Positions 1 to 8,891 of a stretch of DNA of 64,000 nt are shown one piece after another; position 1 is the first letter of the stretch, and each line of letters begins with the position of its first letter. Source of the DNA: Planktothricoides raciborskii GIHE-MW2 (lineage in GTDB: Bacteria > Cyanobacteriota > Cyanobacteriia > Cyanobacteriales > Laspinemataceae). Position numbers and translations under genes: made by a program. The stretch lies in contig NZ_CP159837.1 in the NCBI RefSeq assembly GCF_040564635.1, positions 2,359,001 through 2,423,000 on the forward strand. The letters are read 5' to 3'. The notes below the pieces were generated by a model. That model did no database searches. It had not been told where the DNA came from and was given only the letters and a program-made list of their open reading frames with translations.

Positions 1-660
1 CATTTTGCCGCTAGAAGGATTACTAATAAACCGCACGGGATCCAAATACTCGCGAGTGCCCCCCGCACTAATCAAAACCCGCTTACCCGCTAAATTTCGT
101 TTGCCCCCCGTGTATAGCAGGGATTCTAAAGTGGCTTTAATCTCGTGGGGTTCGGCCATGCGACCATCCCCCACGCGATCGCACGCCAAAATCCCCGTCC
201 CCGGACCCACTCGATGATAACGGCGGTCTTGCATCAAGTGCTGCCAATTCTGTTGCACCACCCGTTGTTGCCACATATCCGTATTCATCGCAGGCGCCAG
301 CAAGATAGGACAAGTGGACGCCAACACCGTGTTGGTCAGCAAATTGTCCGCCATACCATGAGCTAACTTCGCCAGAGTATTCGCCGTCATTGGGGCGATC
401 GTCAACACTTCAGCCCATTCGCCCAAATCGATATGTAGGGGTCGAGCATGAGTCGGTTGCCAAAAATCTTGATCCGTATAAGCGTGATGACGGCAAAGAG
501 TCGCCACCGTCAGAGGCGGAATAAACTGCTTTGCCCCCTCGGTCATAATCGCGCGAACTAACGCCCCTTCTTTCGCCAGACTGGAAATCAGTTCACACAC
601 CTTGTATGCGGCAATTCCACCCGTAATCCCAATCAGAATCCGTCGATTTTGTAACATCAT
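1..660 (-). CDS. coaBC: CoaBC, phosphopantothenoylcysteine decarboxylase/ligase (5' part)
   Basis: Bifunctional cytosolic enzyme for two consecutive steps of coenzyme A synthesis: it ligates cysteine to phosphopantothenate (CoaB half) and decarboxylates the product (CoaC half, FMN-dependent). The minus strand from 660 is open for 220 codons and runs off the left edge, so only about half of the usual 400 residues is present. The start [15 protein letters not shown] is the flavin-binding beginning of CoaC, PAMNTDMW is the conserved decarboxylase motif near residue 100, and [17 protein letters not shown] (after about residue 195) opens the CoaB half. Two ATG codons stand in tandem (658-660 and 655-657); either may be used. 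Directly upstream lies a heptamer repeat array rather than a gene. Confidence 0.95.
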   Translation of the reverse strand, partial: MMLQNRRILIGITGGIAAYKVCELISSLAKEGALVRAIMTEGAKQFIPPLTVATLCRHHAYTDQDFWQPTHARPLHIDLGEWAEVLTIAPMTANTLAKLAHGMADNLLTNTVLASTCPILLAPAMNTDMWQQRVVQQNWQHLMQDRRYHRVGPGTGILACDRVGDGRMAEPHEIKATLESLLYTGGKRNLAGKRVLISAGGTREYLDPVRFISNPSSGKM

Positions 661-905
661 TAGTTGTTGGTTGTTGGTTGTTGGTTGTTGGTTGTTGGTT
701 GTTGGTTGTTGGGTAGGGATTCTTTGGTTGTTTGTTGTTGGTTGATGGTTGATGGTTGATGGTTGGTGGTTGGTGGTTGATGCTTGTTTGTAGACCGCTC
801 CCCTGCACCAGAAGCTCCTCTGCACCTCTGCACGGTGAGCGAAGCCTGTCCTGAGCGCAGCCGAAAGGCCGAACCGCCGCTCCCCCGCTCTCCACACCCC
901 ACACC
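661..905. repeat. Heptamer array (TTGTTGG)n plus interspersed repeat debris
   Basis: About seven head-to-tail TTGTTGG units fill 661-712, followed by GGGTAGGGATTCTTTGG and a degenerate run of TTGATGG/TTGGTGG units to about 780. The pieces TTGTTGG and TAGGGATTCTTTGG recur at 25940-25985 and 37935-38000. 790-905 is a separate low-complexity block (CTCTGCACCTCTGCAC, CACACCCCACACCC) related to 26025-26090. This is the style of short tandemly repeated repetitive sequence known from filamentous cyanobacteria. No gene is credible between 661 and 1056: the open frames here just translate the repeat. Confidence 0.85.
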
Positions 906-1056
906 CTGCGACAAATCACAACCGTCAACGGTCAAGAAATACAAATATTAACTAATATTATGGCAAATATTAAAAATTGCATAAACGTCTTGCCAGATTT
1001 CATAGAAATGTACGACACTAAAAAAAGATCGGCAAAAGATTCAGTAGCATTGGAAT

Positions 1057-1548
1057 ATGATCGCCATAAATTCTCAATTAAACGACTTGATTTCCCAAAG
1101 CGAGGGTCGCTATCTGAGTAATTCAGAACTTCAAGGCATCAAGCAATATCTCCAAACCGTCTCGGAACGGGCAAAAATTTACGATATTTTGCAGGCCAAA
1201 AGCGACCCGTTAATCCGGCTGGCCTTGAAAAAGTTCATGACCCTGCATCCAGACGTGATGAAAAAACACGGAAAACGTTGTTATTATGACATGACCGAAG
1301 TGATGCGGTATATCGCCCTGTCAGTTTTGCGAGACGATCCGCAATTTTTTAAAGAGGCAATGGCTTTGTGGGAAACCAATATTTTAGCGGCTTACCAAAA
1401 GCAATATCCTTGTTTGGTCTGTTATCGGTGTTTACAGGAAATAATTCACGAAAATTTACCGACTAATGTAACCAAATATATGGATCCTTATATTACCATT
1501 ATGATGCAAGCTCTGGATTTACCGGCTAAAATGATGAATGCCGCCTAG
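1057..1548 (+). CDS. Divergent phycobiliprotein-like protein (phycobilisome family)
   Basis: 163 residues, the length of an allophycocyanin or phycocyanin subunit, and all-helical. Around residue 75 the segment GKRCYYDMTEVMRYIALSVL aligns with the bilin-lyase site of the family: Cys75 sits where the Cys84-type chromophore attachment residue lies, and Asp78 keeps the aspartate that contacts the bilin, whereas the usual Arg two residues after the Cys is Tyr. Further cysteines are at 119, 122 and 125. The protein is far from ordinary ApcA/ApcB/CpcA/CpcB. It is followed after 79 bases by a linker-domain gene on the same strand, which fits an orphan phycobilisome accessory pair. Whether it carries a bilin is not decidable here. 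The ATG at 1057 lacks a strong ribosome binding site. Confidence 0.8.
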   Translation: MIAINSQLNDLISQSEGRYLSNSELQGIKQYLQTVSERAKIYDILQAKSDPLIRLALKKFMTLHPDVMKKHGKRCYYDMTEVMRYIALSVLRDDPQFFKEAMALWETNILAAYQKQYPCLVCYRCLQEIIHENLPTNVTKYMDPYITIMMQALDLPAKMMNAA

Positions 1549-1627
1549 ACAATATCCAGAATTCAGTATGGGGAAATATTGGAAAAATTTGACATTTCAC
1601 TAAAACAATTGAAGTGGGGTAATCAAG

Positions 1628-2236
1628 ATGTCAGTCAACAAGTCATTCAACAAAATTGAACTCAAAAATACATCCTCCAGCGAAGAAAGAGAAGCGGTGC
1701 TGAAACCCATTTATCAGCAAGTGCTAGAACGGCAACCCTATCAATGGGAACGCCGCCAGTATTTGCAGGATTTGGAGAAACAATTTATTAAAGGAAAACT
1801 GGGGATTAGACATTTTTTGAAAGGTCTGGCAGTTTCGCCGCTTTATTTGCAGATTTTCTATGAAAATAGCTCTAATGTCAAGTTTATTGAAAATGCGTTT
1901 AAGCATTTTTTAGGCCGATCGCCCCATGATGAAAACGAAATCCGCGCTTGCGATCAAATTCTGGCAACCCAAGGGGTGAAAGCAATGGTTTCCGCTTTAA
2001 TTGACTCGGACGAATATCGCAAGCTATTTGGCTCATTTACCGTTCCTTATTGGCAAAGCGATCGCACTTATGATTCTCCCAATGATTATTTAGAAAATCA
2101 GTTATTGCATAAAGAACACGCAGGCGATCGCGGCTGGGCAGTGCCCACTTTATATTGGCATGAACTCAACCTTGAATGTAAGGGGAATATTTGTCGTCCT
2201 AAGTGGCATCCTTCTTCTCGGTTACGTTCTGAATAA
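1628..2236 (+). CDS. Phycobilisome linker-domain protein (Pfam PBS_linker_poly type)
   Basis: 202 residues. Residues about 25-155 match the phycobilisome rod/core linker domain: IYQQVLERQPY near the start, FLKGLAVSPLY, then NAFKHFLGRSPHDENEI and LIDSDEYRKLFG, which are characteristic REP/linker-domain blocks. Such domains fill the central cavity of phycobiliprotein hexamers. Only a single linker domain is present and there is no CpcD-like C-terminal domain; the last 45 residues are not recognisable. The gene follows the phycobiliprotein-like gene at 1057 on the same strand, so the two are probably co-transcribed and their products probably interact. I cannot assign it to rod, rod-core or core. 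Confidence 0.85.
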   Translation: MSVNKSFNKIELKNTSSSEEREAVLKPIYQQVLERQPYQWERRQYLQDLEKQFIKGKLGIRHFLKGLAVSPLYLQIFYENSSNVKFIENAFKHFLGRSPHDENEIRACDQILATQGVKAMVSALIDSDEYRKLFGSFTVPYWQSDRTYDSPNDYLENQLLHKEHAGDRGWAVPTLYWHELNLECKGNICRPKWHPSSRLRSE

Positions 2237-2355
2237 AAATATATCGGCTATATCGGCAAAAAACCCAACACAAAGCCACAAAAAAATCAACAAATTACCT
2301 ATCAAAATTCCTTTGTGGTCTTTGTGTCTTGGTGGTTTTTTCTTTCGATCGCTGA

Positions 2356-4443
2356 TTAATCGCATTGCCAGATTTTAATCGTTTTATCTTCACTAGCACT
2401 AATCAGAGTTTTGCCATCGGGACTAAAACATAACGCCAGAATCCGATTAGAATATTCCGGGAGCGTATGAATTAATTCCCCCGTGACAATATCCCATAAT
2501 TGAATCGCCACGGTTTGATGCCCCAAAGAATCCCCTAAAAAATCTGCCGTGGCGACAGTTTTGCTATCTGGACTAATGGCTACCGCATAGACAGCCCCAA
2601 AATTGCCATACAGGGTGCGGACTAATTCCCCAGTTTCTAACTGCCAAATTTTGATCTGTTTTTGCCCATGACCGCTGACAATGGTTTGACCATTGGCACT
2701 AATATCTAAAGCATAAATCGCCCCAAAATATCCGTGAATGGTGCGGATTAATTCCCCAGTTTCTAACTGCCAAATTTTAATCGTGCCATCATCACTGCCA
2801 CTGAGGATCTTTTGGTTATCTGGAGCGATCGCCACCACTTCTACTTTATGGGAATGTCCGTGGAGTTTTTGCAATAATTTGCCCGTGTCTAACTGCCAAA
2901 TTTTTACGGTGCGATCGTCCCCCCCAGAGACAAACTTCTGACCATCTTGGCTAATACTCACCGACTGAACTTTTGTGGCGGTATTTCTCTGAGACGCACT
3001 ATCTTTCACGGTGCGAATTAATTCCCCGGTGGCGGCATTCCACACTCTCATTGTGCCATCATCACTGCCACTGACTACGGTTTTTTTATCTGCACTAATG
3101 GCTACAGAATGGACACTGCTACTATGTCCCACTAAAGTATAAACAGATTTTCCTGTGGGTAAATCCCAGAGTTTAATCGTATTATCATAGCTGCCACTGA
3201 CCAATATTTGCCCATCTTTACTGATAGCCACCGCATCAACCCAGCTACTATGACCTTTGAGAGTGCGGGTATTCTTAAAAGACCGAATTTTATCGCGGTA
3301 TAATTCAGGAGCGATCGCTGGTTTAATCTGAGACTGAGACATTTGTTGCTTTTGAAGGGTTCTGAGGCAATGAGTATAGGGTTGAATCCATTCCCAGGTT
3401 ATGCCATTTTCTGAAGCATAATTTGCTAAATAAAATAGTCTAGGATCCGATAATGGATTGACTTTGAGATAATACCAATCGGCGATAAATGCGGTTAAAA
3501 CTTGGTGAATAGCGATCGCAATTTCTTGAATGACTTCTAAGGCTTTTACGGAGTCGATTCCCTCAGCTTCTAAGCTGCTTTTAGCCGATTGCCAATTCCA
3601 CGAGGGCAGGGGATAAAAGGCAATATGAGAATTCCCAGGCATCCAGAAACCCAAATGGCAATTCATTTGAGTATCGGTGATATTGGTGTATAAAATAGCC
3701 GTAGGAATTGGGGCAAATATTTCTTGCATCATCGAGAGAGTGATTTTAGAAATCGGTGCCGGAAAATATGTTCCATAAAATTCTACCGGGGAAGCAGGCG
3801 CGATCGGTGAACTGCTGCCTAGGGGATAGTAGTGGTGAAAAAATCTTTCCAGTTGATCGGTGAATTGCAGGGTCAAGTTTTCGTGAAAAGTTTCTGGACA
3901 AGTTTGGCTGATTTTCAGTGGGGCGACTAAGATTAACAGGCGATGTTGTTCCTTGTGTGATCGCAAAATTTTCTGGGTTACGGTTTGACTTAATCTAAAC
4001 AGCCAACTCTCCTTTTGCCAAATTTGCGGCAATTGTTCTAATTGATACTGAATTTTTTCCCCTTGCCACTTTCGCAACAGTTCCAGTATCACTTCAGTTT
4101 GTTGAGTCCGGTCTTGTAATGCTTCTTGCTGGATCTGTCGGATCGATTCTTCATTTTCTGGATGCTGAGAATTTTTTTCTAACTCTTGTTCTCGTTTTTC
4201 CTGTCGCTGCCAATAGCCACTAATAACGTTTCGATAGCTGTTGATTTCCGGTAACGGTGGCTGTACCGCCCCATTATCCTCTGAGAAAGCGATCGCGGCA
4301 AAAGCCTCCGCTAAACCAATCAAAGTCGGTTCGAGTTTTTCCGTGAGACTTTGGGCTGTAGATTGTGAAATTTGCCAAAGAACGTCGATGACAGCAGTGG
4401 GTAAAGACATATCAGCTAAGAAGGCGATCGAGGTTAGTAGCAT
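2356..4443 (-). CDS. WD40-repeat protein with unknown N-terminal domain
   Basis: 695 residues in two parts. Residues about 395-695 form seven WD repeats, a complete beta-propeller, with blade ends TIKLWD, TMRVWN, TVKIWQ, TIKIWQ, QIKIWQ, AIQLWD and TIKIWQ. The first 390 residues are not recognised: an all-helical start, a charged stretch rich in Glu/Gln/Lys (about 75-130, likely coiled coil) and a mixed region. There is no signal peptide or membrane segment, so it is probably a cytosolic scaffold. Some blades are nearly identical at DNA level (for example around 2630-2650 and 2750-2770), a sign of recent internal repeat duplication. Met12 is an alternative start. Confidence 0.85.
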   Translation of the reverse strand: MLLTSIAFLADMSLPTAVIDVLWQISQSTAQSLTEKLEPTLIGLAEAFAAIAFSEDNGAVQPPLPEINSYRNVISGYWQRQEKREQELEKNSQHPENEESIRQIQQEALQDRTQQTEVILELLRKWQGEKIQYQLEQLPQIWQKESWLFRLSQTVTQKILRSHKEQHRLLILVAPLKISQTCPETFHENLTLQFTDQLERFFHHYYPLGSSSPIAPASPVEFYGTYFPAPISKITLSMMQEIFAPIPTAILYTNITDTQMNCHLGFWMPGNSHIAFYPLPSWNWQSAKSSLEAEGIDSVKALEVIQEIAIAIHQVLTAFIADWYYLKVNPLSDPRLFYLANYASENGITWEWIQPYTHCLRTLQKQQMSQSQIKPAIAPELYRDKIRSFKNTRTLKGHSSWVDAVAISKDGQILVSGSYDNTIKLWDLPTGKSVYTLVGHSSSVHSVAISADKKTVVSGSDDGTMRVWNAATGELIRTVKDSASQRNTATKVQSVSISQDGQKFVSGGDDRTVKIWQLDTGKLLQKLHGHSHKVEVVAIAPDNQKILSGSDDGTIKIWQLETGELIRTIHGYFGAIYALDISANGQTIVSGHGQKQIKIWQLETGELVRTLYGNFGAVYAVAISPDSKTVATADFLGDSLGHQTVAIQLWDIVTGELIHTLPEYSNRILALCFSPDGKTLISASEDKTIKIWQCD

Positions 4444-4715
4444 TTAGTTTAGCCTAGCCTAGGGGAATTTGGGTAGACGATAATATTAATTATTAATTAA
4501 TTATTAACCAAGAACTACTTAACTCGCCCTAATCCTTACACTTTCCGCTTCAAGCATGGGTAGGGTTGAGGGAAAAATCCCTTGAAATCATTGAGGAAAG
4601 TGCTGAAACATTAAAAATGTTAAATAAAAATTAAAAATTAACGATAAAAAAATAAGCAACTAAATATTATAATAAATTTTGAAGTGATTAAGCAATTTTT
4701 GAATTAGGATCGGCC

Positions 4716-5513
4716 ATGATTTCTGTTGCCAATAAAGTTGCCAATAAAGTTGCCAATAAAATTGTTGTGATTACGGGCGCCAGTTCTGGAATCGGTGCCG
4801 CTTGTGCCAAACTTTTCGCGCAAGCTGGGGCGAAGTTGATTTTAGCTGCCCGCCGTCGGGAAAATTTGGCAAAACTTGCTCAGAGTCTCCAAGAAACCTA
4901 TCAAACTGAGACTTATTTAATTGAGCTAGATGTGCGCGATCGCCTCGCCGTAGAATCGGCCTTTGCCCAGCTTCCAGAATCTTGGCAAAATATAGAAATT
5001 CTGATTAATAATGCCGGGCTCAGTCGGGGCTTAGAAAAATTTCACGAAGCCAGCATCGAAGACTGGGAAGAAATGATTGATACCAATGTCAAAGGCTTAC
5101 TATATGTCTCTCGCACCCTCATTCCTGGGATGGTGCAGCGTGGGGCGGGACATATTGTGAATATTGGCTCAATTGCCGGTCGCGCTGCCTATCCTGGAGG
5201 CCATGTTTACTGTGCATCCAAAGCCGCCGTCCGCACAATTTCTGAAGGGATGAAACAAGATTTATTAGGCACTCCTTTACGGGTGACAGACATTCAACCG
5301 GGACTGGTGGAAACAGAATTTAGTATCGTGCGATTTCATGGGGATACCAACCGGGCGAATAAGGTTTACGAGAACTTAACCCCTTTAACGGCTGATGATA
5401 TTGCGGATGTGGTTTTCTTCACCGTCACTCGTCCTGCCCATGTGAATATTTCCGAAGTTTTATTAGTCCCCACAGACCAAGCCAATGCCACCTTAGTTTA
5501 TCGACATCAATAG
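4716..5513 (+). CDS. Short-chain dehydrogenase/reductase (YdfG-like)
   Basis: 265-residue SDR with a complete set of family motifs: cofactor motif TGASSGIG, structural NNAG, catalytic Ser in GSIAG and catalytic VYCASK (Tyr-xxx-Lys). RRREN after the second strand favours NADP(H). LPAHVNISEVLLVPT at the C-terminus is typical of the YdfG branch, which oxidises small 3-hydroxy acids such as serine and 3-hydroxypropionate; the substrate here is unknown. The N-terminus is odd: VANK is repeated three times because a 12-base unit GTTGCCAATAAA is tandemly expanded at 4728-4763. The preceding spacer 4444-4715 is AT-rich. Confidence 0.92.
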   Translation: MISVANKVANKVANKIVVITGASSGIGAACAKLFAQAGAKLILAARRRENLAKLAQSLQETYQTETYLIELDVRDRLAVESAFAQLPESWQNIEILINNAGLSRGLEKFHEASIEDWEEMIDTNVKGLLYVSRTLIPGMVQRGAGHIVNIGSIAGRAAYPGGHVYCASKAAVRTISEGMKQDLLGTPLRVTDIQPGLVETEFSIVRFHGDTNRANKVYENLTPLTADDIADVVFFTVTRPAHVNISEVLLVPTDQANATLVYRHQ

Positions 5514-5601
5514 TTATTTGTTAATTGTTAATAGTTATGTGTTATTTATTATTTGATTGAATAACAAATAACAAGCAACAAATAACTATTAACAATTAAG
5601 A

Positions 5602-6153
5602 TTAAAATCTTAAACCCAACCCTCCTTGTAAAGAAACGGCGGTTTTATTGTCATTTTCATAAGCATCGAAGGAAAAAATGGCATTGCCAAATACCACCAG
5701 ACGGCTATTGGGAACGCTATAGTCAATTCCGGGCTGAATGGCAAAACTACTTTGATCCCCCACGGGAGTTTTCCCGCTCATCACAAAAGACCCGCCTGCC
5801 CCTAGATAAACATCCGCTTGCCAAGTAAGGGGAATATCATAAGAAACTGTGGGGACTACGGCGCTACCGTCGGCGCTAAAGATGCCCTGAGCGCGAAGAG
5901 AAATCGGATATCTTAATAATTTATATCGAGCCGCTACAACTACCGCATTTTGCCGGTCTTCAGTCAGTCCGTTGCGATTGACTCCTTCGGTTAAGCCAAA
6001 AGAACCGCCGACCCCGACATAGCTGCCGTAGGCGGCTTGGGCAAGGACCGGGGCAGGGTTGAACCCTACCGCAGAGGCGATCGCCGCCCCAACCAGCAGG
6101 ACGGATCTAATTTTACTGCCCGGATAATTCCAGAAATTAGCAAATTGATTCAC
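5602..6153 (-). CDS. Small outer-membrane beta-barrel-like exported protein
   Basis: 183 residues starting with GTG at 6153, which has a good ribosome binding site (GAGGAG nine bases upstream). A signal peptide covers about residues 1-39 (hydrophobic VLLVGAAIASAVGF, cleavage near VLAQA). The mature part is a run of alternating amphipathic strands rich in Gly/Tyr/Ser and ends in GLGLRF, with the terminal Phe that outer-membrane barrels use as BAM signal. At about 145 mature residues it would form a small barrel of perhaps eight strands. It may function as a porin-like or structural protein; I see nothing more specific. It is transcribed convergently with the SDR gene. Confidence 0.75.
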   Translation of the reverse strand: MNQFANFWNYPGSKIRSVLLVGAAIASAVGFNPAPVLAQAAYGSYVGVGGSFGLTEGVNRNGLTEDRQNAVVVAARYKLLRYPISLRAQGIFSADGSAVVPTVSYDIPLTWQADVYLGAGGSFVMSGKTPVGDQSSFAIQPGIDYSVPNSRLVVFGNAIFSFDAYENDNKTAVSLQGGLGLRF

Positions 6154-6204
6154 GGATCTAACTCCTCACATCATTGAAATTGATTGACAAAGAATTGACA
6201 AAGA

Positions 6205-8565
6205 TTAGGGTTGCGGAGTCATGTCACATTGCTCGTGTACGACCCCTTGGGTGCATAAATATGAGATTTGTTTCAGGTCTAAATTTTGCACTTGATTAAA
6301 ATTTACTCCCTGCAATAAGCCCATGCCCAATGCTGGGGGTGACTTAATGATAAATGAATCGGTTTTTTGGGTTTTTGGGGATTTTTCTGCTGGCGCAGTG
6401 GCAAAGATCGCTCCTTGAAGGTTGGCTCCAGCAAGGTTCGCCCCCCGCAAGTCAACCCCCGTCAGATCCGCGTTTTGGAAATTGGCATTTTGTAACTGGG
6501 CATTGGCTAGGTTGGCTCCACTGAGGTTGGTTGCTGATAAATTAGCATTTTGTAAATTGGCATTGCTTAAATTCGCCTCCCGGAAATCCGCCCCCTGCAA
6601 GTCAGCAGCCCCTAAAGTAGGATTTCTAAAATTGGCTCCCTGAAAGTTGGCGGCTTTGGCGATCGCTTGCCCCAGGCGCCCCCCACCCAGTTGTGCTTGG
6701 GAAAAATCGGCGCTGACTAAATTGGCGCCCGTGAGTTTGGCTTGAGAAAGATTGGCATAGGTCAAATCAGCCCCAATGAGTTGAGCGCTGCTGAGGTTGG
6801 CATCAATTAAGTTGCTATTGGATAAGTTCGCCTGATTTAAGTTCGCCCGACTCAGGTCGATTTTTTCCATGATGGCGCTGGGGAGAAAGGCTTCACTCAG
6901 GTTCGCGTCTGCCATCAAAGCGCCGCTGAGGTCTGCTTTGACATCATCGAAGGTGCCGAAGCGGCGATCGGGTCCCGCGCTGGAAAATTGGCTGCCGTGG
7001 AAATTGGCGCCGGTGAGGATGGCACCCCGTAGCTGAATCCCAGAAAGATTTACTTTTTCCAATACGAGGGTAAACTTAGCCAAAGAAGAGGTGACTTGCC
7101 CTAGGTCAATGCGATTGAGATTAATCCCTGGCAGTTCGCTACTGTAAACTCGGAGAATTTTGGCGATCGCCCGTTGAGTTGACCGCTGTTTCAGGGCAGC
7201 GATCTGTTGTTCTGCCTGATTGCCCCCATAGCGCAGGGAGTCCAAATCCGTTCTCAGGGCTTGATTGAGTTTATGCAGGTATGGCAAGGCATTGGCCCCG
7301 GCACTGACTAGGGCTTGCTCAATACTAGAAATCTGGGCGGGGTCATCTTCTAAGGCTAATAAATCCGTCAACATTTTAATCCCCACTTCTGGGTGATTCA
7401 GACTACCCAGGGCAAGGATTGCCCCTTGGCGTTCGTTCGGGGCAAATTGATCTACTAATTTGAGAAACTTTTGATTTTCCTGTTCTTGGCGCGATCGCAG
7501 GGATGCCTGATTTTGCACATAAGCTTGTGTCCCCACCAACGCCCCCAAAATCACGATCATGGTGATCGCAATGCCGCAGACCAAGCCAATTTCTTGGTGT
7601 TCTCGCAGCCAACGAATGATTGAACGAATGATTGTTTCTTTCTCTTCCTGATGTTCCATCACTCCCTCCTCCACCTCCGAGGTCAAAATTTGACTCTCCG
7701 AGACGGCTGTAGACAGTTGCCAAGGAACCGATTGACTGGTGGGCAAGGCATTAACCCAAGTTCTAGCCCATTTATCATGGAGTGTCCGTTGTTGGGGATC
7801 GAAACCCGCGCTGATGTTGTCAAATAGCCACAGCATTCCCGTCAGTCCGGCTAAAATTCTTAAGTCCGGGACGGCGCCTGTTCCCCACCATAAGCTGTAG
7901 GCGATCGCCACAGGCAGCCAGAATTTGCCGATTCCTTCTCGCCAAAATGCCCGCCAAATTCCCGGTGGGTTGCCTGAGTCCGTCACCACTTGGATGTTGC
8001 ACCAACGTTTCGCGAAAGTTTGGCCGGTTTTACCTAATTTATATATATGTGAGATCGCCAAAATTCCCGGTGCGGCGATCGCTACTGACCAGAATAAGTT
8101 GGTTACAGGGGCTACGGGACGACCGCACCAAATCAGCCCTTGATGGTCAACCTGGGGGTTAGAAGCGTTGCGGAAATGGCTGCGAATCCCTGCATCCCGA
8201 ATCGACCCCTGGGGACAACCGGGGAGGGCTAATTTCACCGCTATTTCTTCGACGGCGATCGCCAAAACTGGATTTAACGGCACAAGCTTGCCGGTATGGT
8301 ACTCATTGGCATACCAACCAGCGGCCAGGGGAACGGCTGTCACCGTGACAAACACCGTGGTTTCCAGGGTGCTGGCGCCCAAGCGCCGCAGGGATTGGAG
8401 GAGGCGATCGACTCGTTTGAGCCAATGAATTCGCCAATCAGGGCGATTCGCGTTGCTCGTCTCCTTCGCGGAATCGTTAATTAGATCGTCTTCTAGGGAA
8501 ACATTCTCCCCAGGGGCGATCGTCTCTGAATAAGTGAAGACGCTATTATCTAAATTTCCGTTCAC
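6205..8565 (-). CDS. RDD-family membrane domain fused to pentapeptide repeats
   Basis: 786 residues. Residues about 55-285 form an RDD-like membrane domain with hydrophobic helices (TTVFVTVTAVPLAAGWY, LFWSVAIAAPGILAI, WLPVAIAYSLWW, LAGLTGMLWLF) and the typical cytosolic motif FAKRWCNIQVVTDSG plus a final RTLHDKWA. A further membrane helix lies near 325-350, followed by a helical HEAT-like stretch. Residues about 505-720 are pentapeptide repeats of the A(D/N)Lxx type (ANLSNSNLIDANLSSAQL and similar), which fold as a right-handed beta-helix. The combination suggests a membrane-anchored scaffold. Its start is two bases after the stop of the 8568 gene, so the two form an operon. Confidence 0.88.
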   Translation of the reverse strand: MNGNLDNSVFTYSETIAPGENVSLEDDLINDSAKETSNANRPDWRIHWLKRVDRLLQSLRRLGASTLETTVFVTVTAVPLAAGWYANEYHTGKLVPLNPVLAIAVEEIAVKLALPGCPQGSIRDAGIRSHFRNASNPQVDHQGLIWCGRPVAPVTNLFWSVAIAAPGILAISHIYKLGKTGQTFAKRWCNIQVVTDSGNPPGIWRAFWREGIGKFWLPVAIAYSLWWGTGAVPDLRILAGLTGMLWLFDNISAGFDPQQRTLHDKWARTWVNALPTSQSVPWQLSTAVSESQILTSEVEEGVMEHQEEKETIIRSIIRWLREHQEIGLVCGIAITMIVILGALVGTQAYVQNQASLRSRQEQENQKFLKLVDQFAPNERQGAILALGSLNHPEVGIKMLTDLLALEDDPAQISSIEQALVSAGANALPYLHKLNQALRTDLDSLRYGGNQAEQQIAALKQRSTQRAIAKILRVYSSELPGINLNRIDLGQVTSSLAKFTLVLEKVNLSGIQLRGAILTGANFHGSQFSSAGPDRRFGTFDDVKADLSGALMADANLSEAFLPSAIMEKIDLSRANLNQANLSNSNLIDANLSSAQLIGADLTYANLSQAKLTGANLVSADFSQAQLGGGRLGQAIAKAANFQGANFRNPTLGAADLQGADFREANLSNANLQNANLSATNLSGANLANAQLQNANFQNADLTGVDLRGANLAGANLQGAIFATAPAEKSPKTQKTDSFIIKSPPALGMGLLQGVNFNQVQNLDLKQISYLCTQGVVHEQCDMTPQP

Positions 8566-8567
8566 CG

Positions 8568-8891
8568 TTATTTCTTAATATTGGAAGACTCAGAAGCTAA
8601 AAATAGCTTATAAGCAAAATAGCCCCCCACGCCAATTACCGCCAGGGTCATCCCCAGGTTAATTAAATTCAAAACCGTGCGGAACACTGACAAACTCAGC
8701 ATCAATCCCACAATCATCGTCCCCCCTTTGCCCCAGGTGGGCAATCCCTTATACCAAATCAGGACTTGTTCATAAAGAGACTTGAGAGAATTGGATAGCT
8801 CAGGAGTTGGTTTTAACGGCGAATCTGACTTGAGTTGCGTTTCGATTTCTTTTAATTTTTTCTGTAAGCGTTCCTGATTATTGTCTTTCAT
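8568..8891 (-). CDS. Small membrane protein with N-terminal coiled coil
   Basis: 107 residues. The first 30 residues are highly charged and heptad-like (NNQERLQKKLKEIETQLKS), followed by two adjacent hydrophobic segments (about 60-75 and 80-98: GTMIVGLMLSLSVF and LGMTLAVIGVGGYFAYKLF). No family is recognised. It ends two bases before the RDD/pentapeptide gene on the same strand, so it is probably co-transcribed and may be a membrane partner of that protein. Confidence 0.75.
   Translation of the reverse strand: MKDNNQERLQKKLKEIETQLKSDSPLKPTPELSNSLKSLYEQVLIWYKGLPTWGKGGTMIVGLMLSLSVFRTVLNLINLGMTLAVIGVGGYFAYKLFLASESSNIKK

Noticed and set aside
593..944. Two minus-strand open frames of 94 and 111 codons
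   Set aside because: They translate the heptamer and low-complexity repeats ([13 protein letters not shown]) and overlap the coaBC start.
2160..2378. Open frame of 72 codons after the linker gene
   Set aside because: Overlaps the linker gene and runs through a spacer repeat into the WD40 gene end; no family character.
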